Positions 33,056-42,539 of a stretch of DNA of 42,539 bases are shown piece after piece. The position numbers were made by a program, and so were the translations under genes. The notes under the pieces are model-generated. The model made no database searches. It saw nothing but the letters and a program-made list of their open reading frames with translations, and was not told the origin of the DNA. The stretch covers positions 1 to 42,539 of the forward strand of contig CAMDLO010000014.1 of assembly GCA_945901765.1 (NCBI GenBank). The letters are read 5' to 3'. Every line of letters starts with the position of its first letter. Position 1 is the stretch's first letter. The stretch is from Cyanobium sp. NIES-981. Its GTDB lineage: Bacteria > Cyanobacteriota > Cyanobacteriia > PCC-6307 > Cyanobiaceae.

Positions 33056-33552
33056 CACACCAACCCATCACGCATCGCCTGAACCACTGGCACGGTATGG
33101 AGGCCGTAGGTCCAGATCAACTGATTGCCGAGGGTGACCTGCACCACGATCAGAGCACTGAGCGCAGCCCCGGCACCCAGAAAGCCAAGGGGGATCTGCT
33201 GCGGATCACGGCTGCGGATCACGTAGCGCCAGCCGGACATCAAGGACAACACACCGGCCAGCGACCAGCCGATCGTGCTGTGCAGATTCAGGATCTCGCT
33301 GGAGGCTCCATAAGGGTTGGCCAAGCCTGCCTCCACCTGACCGAAGATGATCGCCACAAAAATCGCCGCGGTGGCAAACAGCAAATTCCAGAAACTCACC
33401 TCAAACAAGCGAGTTCGGCGAAACAGAACACCGATCAGATCAAAGACGAAGCTGATCAGCCCCATCGCGATCACAAAATGCACCACAATCGGATGAATGG
33501 TATCCATCCAGGGAAGATTGTGATCATTGAGAGCGGGCAACAGCTCGAGCAT
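33055..33552 (-). CDS. DUF2231-family membrane protein, first gene of the ARTO run
   Basis: A 165-residue protein with four hydrophobic helices and the same HPIVVHFVIAM motif (H20, H25) as its neighbour, plus H91 in LNLHSTIGW and H152 in TYGLHTVPV. It is shorter and clearly a paralogue of the next gene. ATG 33552 is preferred because it gives a short soluble N-terminus before the motif; the frame upstream to 33636 is GC-rich filler. It starts the minus-strand run that continues through ctaCDE to the GMC genes. The 171 bases upstream, shared with the divergent hdeD-like gene, are noticeably AT-richer and should hold both promoters. Confidence 0.85.
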   Translation of the reverse strand: MLELLPALNDHNLPWMDTIHPIVVHFVIAMGLISFVFDLIGVLFRRTRLFEVSFWNLLFATAAIFVAIIFGQVEAGLANPYGASSEILNLHSTIGWSLAGVLSLMSGWRYVIRSRDPQQIPLGFLGAGAALSALIVVQVTLGNQLIWTYGLHTVPVVQAMRDGLV

Positions 33553-33694
33553 CGGAACTGACAAACGCACCCAACAACGCTTCCAACCTGACCAGCCAGC
33601 AGGGGGAGCGCAGCGGTCCGTAACAACTTGCCACAATAGCGAATTGATCTTCGGCTCCTGACAAAAGCCGATCCGATCTGCAAGGGATTCGACT

Positions 33695-33700
33695 TATAAA
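33695..33700 (+). promoter_or_regulatory. possible -10 element of the HdeD-family gene
   Basis: TATAAA lies 23 bases before the ATG at 33724, in the AT-rich divergent interval. No convincing -35 box stands 16-18 bases upstream, so only the -10 is suggested. The promoter for the minus-strand oxidase run should be in the same 171-base interval, but I could not pick it out. Confidence 0.25.
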
Positions 33701-33723
33701 GAAGGCCAAATTCTTGCTTTCGG

Positions 33724-34236
33724 ATGTCCGCTCCCGCATCGCCCGCACTGCGCTGGGTCGCCGCCCTTCTTCTGTTCGCCTCCGCCGGCCTGGCCATTGC
33801 CCTGCCGTTCGTTTCAGCGACCCTGCTCACCATCGCCATCGGCGGCGTGGCCGTTGCCGCCGGCATCGCCCAGCTGCTGCGACTCAGCGGTGGCGACACC
33901 ACCAGCACGCTGTTTCGGCTCCTCTCGGCGTTGCTCTACATCGGTGGCGGCATTTGGACCCTGGCCTATCCGGTGGGCAGCGAGGTGAGCCTCACCCTGT
34001 TCGTGGGCATCCTGCTGGCTTTTGAGGGAGTGATGGAACTGGCCAGCGCCGCCGCCGGCCAGGGGCAGGCGCGCGGACTGGTCCTGCTTGATGGCATCGT
34101 CACAGCCATCCTCGGGGTGATGCTGATCGCCCAATGGCCGAGCGACAGCCTCTGGGCGATCGGCACCCTCTTCGGCATCGGCCTCGCCTTCTCGGCCGTG
34201 AACCTGATCACGGCTCCCAGGGCATCGGCCAGCTGA
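33724..34236 (+). CDS. HdeD family (DUF308) membrane protein
   Basis: A 170-residue membrane protein with six short helices and the DUF308 repeat pattern: ALPFVSATLLTIAIGGVAVAAGI, then LLYIGGGIWTLAYP and GIVTAILGVMLIAQWPSDSLW. HdeD of E. coli takes part in acid resistance; most cyanobacterial members are uncharacterised. ATG 33724 gives a short charged start before the first helix. It is divergent from the ARTO run and convergent with ggt, 18 bases apart. Confidence 0.85.
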   Translation: MSAPASPALRWVAALLLFASAGLAIALPFVSATLLTIAIGGVAVAAGIAQLLRLSGGDTTSTLFRLLSALLYIGGGIWTLAYPVGSEVSLTLFVGILLAFEGVMELASAAAGQGQARGLVLLDGIVTAILGVMLIAQWPSDSLWAIGTLFGIGLAFSAVNLITAPRASAS

Positions 34237-34254
34237 GCCGAAGCCGGCCGGGCC

Positions 34255-36140
34255 CTATTCGGCCACCGCCGCCCCTCCCAACCGGCGGGGATCAGCCGCT
34301 CCCAGGCTGCCGCCCCCGCCTTCATCAACAGTGGGCAGCACCTCCACACTGTTGGCCGAGCCCATGGCCGGCGCCGACTGCAGGCGGTGGCCGCGGCGGA
34401 TCAGCAGGGCCAGGGTGTCTGGGCTGATGCCCTGCTCGTGGCTGATCTGGTCGGGCCAGAGTTGGCTGTGCACCCGAGGGCTGGCCACGGCGCCCGCCAG
34501 ATTCAGGCCATGCACCAAGCGGCCCAGCAGCACCTGCAGCACGGTGGTGATGATGCGGCTGCCGCCCGGGCTGCCGGTGGCCAGCCAAGGGGAGCCATCG
34601 GGCCGGAACACCAGGGTGGGGCTCATCGAGCTGAGGGGCCGCTTGCCCGGCGCGATCGCATTGGCTTCCCCCTGCAGCAGCCCGTAGGCGTTGGGCTGGC
34701 CGGGGCTGGCGGTGAAGTCGTCCATCTCGTTGTTGAGCAGGAAGCCGGCGCCGGGCACGCTCACGCCGTTGCCATAGGCGAAGTTGAGGGTGGTGGTGAG
34801 GGCCACCAGGCCGCCGTTGCGGTCGGCCACCGAGAGGTGGGTGGTGTTGGGCCCCTCCCGGCGGGGAGCCGCGGGCGGGGCGAGGGTGGCGGCCGCACGG
34901 TGGCGGTTGAGGTCGAGCTGGCCGCGCAGCGCGCTGGCATAGCCCGCACTGAGCAACCGCTCCAGGGGGATCGCCACCTGATCCGGATCGCCCAGCCACT
35001 GGTTGCGATCGCGGTAGGCCAGGTTCATCGCCTCCACCAGGGCATGGATGCCGGCGGCACTGTTCAGCCCCCAGCGCTCCAGGGGCAGGGGCTCGAGGAT
35101 CTGCAGCAGCTGCAGCAGCGTGACGCCACCACTGCTCGGCGGTGGCATGCCCAGCACGCTGGCGCCGCGGAAGCGGGCGCGCAGGGGCTGCACCAGCTGG
35201 GCCCGGTAGGCGTCGAGATCGGCCTGGCGGATCAGACCGCCCCGCTCCTTCATCAGCCGCACCAGGGCCTGGGCGCTGGGGCCCTGGTAGAAGCCGGCCC
35301 CGCCAGCGGCGGCGATGCGGCGCAGGCTGGCGGCCAGCTGGGGCTGGCGCAGCAGCTGGCCGGGCCGGTAGGGCTGGGGCTCGGCCCCCGCCTGGCGCGG
35401 CGGCTGGAAGAACAGCTGGCGGGAGGTGGGGTCGGCCTGGAGCAGCGGGGCGGCCTGGCGCAGGGAACGGCTCAGTTCCGGTCCCACGGCAAAGCCCTGC
35501 TCCGCCAGGGCGATCGCCGGCGCCATCACCCGGGCCAGGGGCAGGCGGCCATAGCAGCGCTGGGCCAGCAGCAGGCCGGCGGGGGTGCCGGGCACGGCGG
35601 TGCTGAGCAGGCTGCGGGTGGCCCGCTGACGGTCGACCTGGCCATCGGCAGCCAGAAACATCCCAGGGGTGGCCGCCAGGGGGGCCGTCTCCCGGAAGTT
35701 CACCGCCACGGCCACGCCGCGGCCAAGCGCCAGCTCAGGAGCGCTCGCCCCGGGCCGGCGGGCCGGCAGGCAGCCGCGCCCACGGGCGGGGGAGGGGCCT
35801 GGCAGCCAGAGCACGGCGAAGCCGCCACCCCCCAGGTTGCCGGCCTGGGGCAGGGTCACCGCCAGGGCGAAGGCCGTGGCCACCGCCGCATCCACCGCGT
35901 TGCCCCCCTGGCGCAGCACGGCCGCCCCCGCCTCCGAGGCGTGCCGCTCCTGGCTGGCCACCATGCCGCCGGCCGACCACTCCGGCTGGAAGCGCTGGCC
36001 CCCTTCCTGCAGGGGGTTGGCCAGGGCGGGCAACGGCAAGGGCAGCCCCAGCAGCAGGACCAGCAGGGCCGGAGCGGACCGCCGCGGGCTGGAATGAGGC
36101 GAACGCGGCCGCCAGGGAACGGACGGGAAGCCGGTGGAGG

Positions 36141-36144
<4 letters not shown>
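34255..36144 (-). CDS. ggt: gamma-glutamyltranspeptidase
   Basis: A 629-residue Ntn-hydrolase precursor that cleaves the gamma-glutamyl bond of glutathione and related compounds. A Sec-type signal lies at residues about 24-42 (ALLVLLLGLPLPLPALA), so the protein is periplasmic. The self-processing nucleophile is T435 in GPNTTHLSVADRNGG, which starts the small subunit. R151 in NFRETAP should hold the glutamyl carboxylate, and PSSGG (residues 336-340) is conserved. ATG 36144 overlaps the stop of the 5-oxoprolinase gene (ATGA). GGT supplies gamma-glutamyl products whose cyclised form, 5-oxoproline, the upstream enzyme can open, so the pair makes biochemical sense. Confidence 0.94.
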
Positions 36145-39983
<3,839 letters not shown>

Positions 39984-40019
39984 GGGAGGCAGCGTAGGCA
40001 GCCGCCTCGACCCACGCCC

Positions 40020-41090
40020 TCAGCCGGGCAGGGCGACCACCACCTGGCCGAAGACGTTCTGCACCACGAACAGCAGCACGTAACCCAGCACTGCCGCCAA
40101 CAGCGGCGTGGACAGCCAGCCGGAGGCAATGCGGGCCAGCATGCCCCAGCGCACCTGGCGCAGGCCGCGCCGGCCCTGCCGCAGGGCCACCCCCACCACC
40201 GCACCGATCAGCGCCTGGGAGCTCGACACCGGAACCAGGGGAATCGGCGGCAGCCCCAGCCCCGCCAGGGCATCGGCGAGTCCCTCTGACGAGAACAGAA
40301 ACAGCACAAGCCCCTGGGCCAGCACCACCACCAGGGCCCCGAACGGCGAGAGGGGCATCAGGCTGTGACCAACGGTGAGCATCACCGGGCGCGACTGGGT
40401 GCAGACGCCAATGGCGATCGCCAGGCCGCCGAGCAGGAACAACTGCTGCATGCCGCTGAGCAGCAGGCCCCCCGGCAGGCTGACCGCCGGAAAGGGGGCG
40501 GCGGGCACAAACACGCCCATCACGTTCCCGATGTTGTTGGCTCCCAGGCTGTAGGAGCCGAACACCCCCGCCAGGATCAGCCCCAGCCGCAGCACGGCGT
40601 CCAGCCGCAGCAGATGCAGCCGGCTCCGCTGCAGCAGACAGGCCCCGGCCAGATGCAACCCGGCCGCCGCCAGGCCTGCCAGCAGCGGGCAGAGCACCCA
40701 GGTGGCGACGATGCGGCTGAGCTGGCTCAGGTCGGTGGCTGCACCGCTGAACCAGTTCCAGCCGACGATCGCCCCCACCACCGCCTGGGTGGAAGACACC
40801 GGCAAACCGGCCCGGGTCATGCCGGCCACCGTGAGGGCGGCCGCCAGGGCGGTGGTGAACGAACCGGCCAGGGCATTGACGGCACCGAGCTGGCCGAGAC
40901 CAGCGCTGGCACCGGCACCGGCACTGACGGCTCCCAGGATCACGAACACACTGCACAGCAGGGCAGCGGTGGAGAAGCGCAGCATGCGGCTGCCCACCGC
41001 CGAACCGAACACATTGGCGGCGTCGTTGGCCCCCAGCGACCAGCCCAGGAACAGACCGCTGGAGAGGAACAGCAGACCGGTGGCCAGCAC
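40020..41090 (-). CDS. pit: inorganic phosphate transporter, PiT family
   Basis: A 356-residue membrane protein with about ten helices and the internal PHO4 duplication: GWSLGANDAANVFGSAVGSR near the N-terminus and LGANNIGNVMGVF in the second half, plus two copies of the P-V-S-S-[TS]-[QS]-A motif (LPVSSTQAVVGAIVGW and VPVSSSQALIGAVVG). PiT proteins import phosphate (often as metal-phosphate) with protons or sodium, at low affinity. The start is GTG 41090, which overlaps the upstream DUF47 stop (TAGTG). The DUF47-Pit pair is a common functional unit. Confidence 0.92.
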   Translation of the reverse strand: MLATGLLFLSSGLFLGWSLGANDAANVFGSAVGSRMLRFSTAALLCSVFVILGAVSAGAGASAGLGQLGAVNALAGSFTTALAAALTVAGMTRAGLPVSSTQAVVGAIVGWNWFSGAATDLSQLSRIVATWVLCPLLAGLAAAGLHLAGACLLQRSRLHLLRLDAVLRLGLILAGVFGSYSLGANNIGNVMGVFVPAAPFPAVSLPGGLLLSGMQQLFLLGGLAIAIGVCTQSRPVMLTVGHSLMPLSPFGALVVVLAQGLVLFLFSSEGLADALAGLGLPPIPLVPVSSSQALIGAVVGVALRQGRRGLRQVRWGMLARIASGWLSTPLLAAVLGYVLLFVVQNVFGQVVVALPG

Positions 41091-41752
41091 TACAGGGCCC
41101 GCTTGATCGCCAGGATCGAGAGCTCGTCGCTGATCTCTTCGGCCAGGTCGGCCAGTCCGTCGATCAGCGCCAGGGCATCGCGGCCCAGCAGCTTCTGCTC
41201 CAGGGGGCGGGCAGACGCAAACAATCCTGTCTTGAGGCGCACGGTGATGCCATCGGCCTCCGCCTCATGGATGCGGATCTGGTTGATGTGGTCACGCACG
41301 GCCTCCGGGTTGCGGAAGAAGGCCCGGGCCCCCTGCACCGCCGCCTGCACGCTCTGCACCACCACCGCCACCAGATCCTGCACATCAGCAAGTGACTCGC
41401 GGCGGTTGAGCACCCCGGCATAGGCGATCAGACAGTCCTGATAGGCGTTCTTGAGCGCATCAAGCAGGCCGTACAGATGGCTGAGCAGACGCAGCACATC
41501 CCCGCGGAACTCGGGAATCAGCATCTCGCTGTAGAGGGTGTCCACCACCCGGCGGCGCAACTGGTTGCAGCGCTCCTTGAGCTGGATCAGCTGCTGCAGC
41601 TTCTCCTCGGCCTCGGGAGTCTGGCCACGCTCCAGCAGCAGCACCATGCCGCGCTCGAACTGGATTCCCCCCTCGGCCACCATGTCGAGCAGCTCATCGA
41701 TCCGCAGCTCCAGGGCACGGGTGTGGGCGAACAGGGCCTGGGGGTGGTGCAT
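41090..41752 (-). CDS. DUF47 (PhoU-like) protein
   Basis: A 220-residue all-helical protein of the TIGR00153/DUF47 family, related to PhoU. These proteins are commonly encoded with PiT permeases and are believed to regulate them. The PhoU-like acidic-helical elements are IDELLDMVAEGG and IHEAEADGITVRL, and the C-terminal helix is LADLAEEISDELSILAIKRAL in pieces. No membrane helix or signal is present. ATG 41752 overlaps the yajQ stop (TGATG), and its stop overlaps the Pit start, so it is coupled on both sides. Confidence 0.9.
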   Translation of the reverse strand: MHHPQALFAHTRALELRIDELLDMVAEGGIQFERGMVLLLERGQTPEAEEKLQQLIQLKERCNQLRRRVVDTLYSEMLIPEFRGDVLRLLSHLYGLLDALKNAYQDCLIAYAGVLNRRESLADVQDLVAVVVQSVQAAVQGARAFFRNPEAVRDHINQIRIHEAEADGITVRLKTGLFASARPLEQKLLGRDALALIDGLADLAEEISDELSILAIKRAL

Positions 41753-42249
41753 CAGCGGTAGTTCTCGAACTGGAGCGGCACCTCCAGATCCTTTTCCTGC
41801 TCGCGCAGCAGGGTGATCACCTGCTGCAGGTCGTCCTTGCTCTTGCTGGTGACACGCAGGCTCTCCCCCTGGATGGCCACGGTGACCTTCTTGATGCTGT
41901 CGCGCACCGCCTTGCTCAGCTTCTTGGCCAGCTCCTGGCTCAGCCCCTTGCGCAGCTTCACCACCTGCTTCACCTTGTTGCCGCCCACGGCCTCCTGGTC
42001 CTGGAAGTCGAAGATCTTCAGCGAGAGGTTGCGCTTGGTGGCCTTCTGCAGCAGCACGTCGCTCACGGCCTGCAGGGTCATGTCACTGGCGGTGGTGATC
42101 GTGAGGCTGGTGTCCTCCAGCTCGATCTCGGTGCCGGAATCCTTGAGGTCGTAGCGCTGCACCACCTCGCGTCGCACCTGATCGACCGCGTTCACCAGCT
42201 CCTGGCGGTCGAAATCGGAGACCACGTCGAAGGAAAAGGTGTCAGCCAT
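41752..42249 (-). CDS. yajQ: YajQ family nucleotide-binding protein
   Basis: A 165-residue member of the YajQ/DUF520 family: MADTFSFDVVSDFDRQELVN at the start, then VQRYDLKDSGTEIELED, LKIFDFQDQEAVGGN and VAIQGESLRVTSKSKDDLQ. The protein has two ferredoxin-like domains. A homologue in Xanthomonas binds cyclic di-GMP; general roles as nucleotide- or RNA-binding protein are reported for others. It is the first complete gene of a coupled unit with DUF47 and Pit, which is unusual enough to note. It starts 44 bases after the methyltransferase gene. Confidence 0.95.
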   Translation of the reverse strand: MADTFSFDVVSDFDRQELVNAVDQVRREVVQRYDLKDSGTEIELEDTSLTITTASDMTLQAVSDVLLQKATKRNLSLKIFDFQDQEAVGGNKVKQVVKLRKGLSQELAKKLSKAVRDSIKKVTVAIQGESLRVTSKSKDDLQQVITLLREQEKDLEVPLQFENYR

Positions 42250-42293
42250 CGGTTCGGTTGCGGCCTGGAGCGCAGCAGAAGGACCAACGGAGC

Positions 42294-42539
42294 CTAGAAA
42301 GGCGCTGCCGCTCCGGCACGGGCGACCAGCACCCGATGGCGCGGATCGCAGGCCTCAGCGCGCACCTCCTGAAAACCTGCCTGCTGCCCTGCAGCAGGCA
42401 GATCCAGGCGGAAATACTCCTGCAGATAAGGCTCGGTGCTCTTGAGCAGCGTGGCGATCGGCGCCGGCAGACGCCGGATCACGGCGGAGCCGGGATCCTG
42501 ATCCACCAGGGCGATCACACCGCCCGGCCGCAGCAGGCG
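42294..42539 (-). CDS. SAM-dependent methyltransferase, C-terminal part (continues beyond window)
   Basis: The frame runs off the right edge of the window; only the last 81 residues are seen. They start RLLRPGGVIALVDQDPGSAV, the beta-5 strand region typical of class I methyltransferases (L-x-P-G-G-x-x-x-x-x-D). They end in an antiparallel tail with QQAGFQEVRAEACDPRHRVLVA, as in UbiE/Coq5-like enzymes. The substrate cannot be inferred. It is on the same strand as yajQ and 44 bases upstream of it. Confidence 0.7.
   Translation of the reverse strand, partial: RLLRPGGVIALVDQDPGSAVIRRLPAPIATLLKSTEPYLQEYFRLDLPAAGQQAGFQEVRAEACDPRHRVLVARAGAAAPF

Overview
The window looks like a piece of a high-GC (roughly two-thirds G+C by eye) cyanobacterial chromosome, most probably of the picocyanobacterial Cyanobium / freshwater-brackish Synechococcus type. 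The reasons are: HemL of the C5 tetrapyrrole route; a GlcD-type glycolate dehydrogenase; Nif11-domain small proteins; a cyanobacterial alternative respiratory terminal oxidase (ARTO); and at least nine copies of the HIP1 octamer GCGATCGC, where I would expect about one or two by chance. Genes are packed tightly. Many same-strand neighbours share ATGA/TGATG stop-start overlaps, and several convergent pairs overlap. I see no tRNA, rRNA, insertion sequence, prophage, CRISPR array or plasmid origin.

Layout. 1-5.5 kb: end of a TPR protein, a small secreted protein, exonuclease III, a glycolate dehydrogenase subunit, HemL and a Gly/Pro-repeat secreted protein. 5.7-10.4 kb: a complete five-gene LivKHMGF-type ABC importer operon. 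10.6-14.8 kb: a divergent shikimate-dehydrogenase paralogue, a Nif11 protein, a type 2 NADH dehydrogenase, a K+-channel-like protein without its selectivity filter, and a glucose-dehydrogenase-like SDR. 15.0-18.6 kb: a plus-strand operon RidA - cupin - gluconolactonase-like - Nif11 - HbpS/VOC/VOC fusion. 18.6-23.2 kb: GlgX and a CLC-like channel on the minus strand, DoxX and a lipase-like hydrolase on the plus strand.

23.3-33.6 kb is the most unusual part. It is one minus-strand run of eight genes: two DUF2231 membrane proteins, ctaC, ctaD, ctaE, a GMC flavoprotein, a GH63-type glucosidase and a second GMC flavoprotein. CtaC has lost the CuA ligands and CtaD has the A2-type YSHPxVY motif, so this is a quinol-type (ARTO) heme-copper oxidase. 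Its physical coupling to a glycosidase and two sugar-type GMC oxidoreductases suggests a sugar-oxidising branch feeding electrons to the oxidase. That link is inference from gene order.

33.7-42.5 kb: an HdeD-family protein, then a minus-strand run methyltransferase (partial) - YajQ - DUF47/PhoU-like - Pit phosphate permease - 5-oxoprolinase - gamma-glutamyltranspeptidase, which pairs phosphate uptake with glutathione/gamma-glutamyl turnover.
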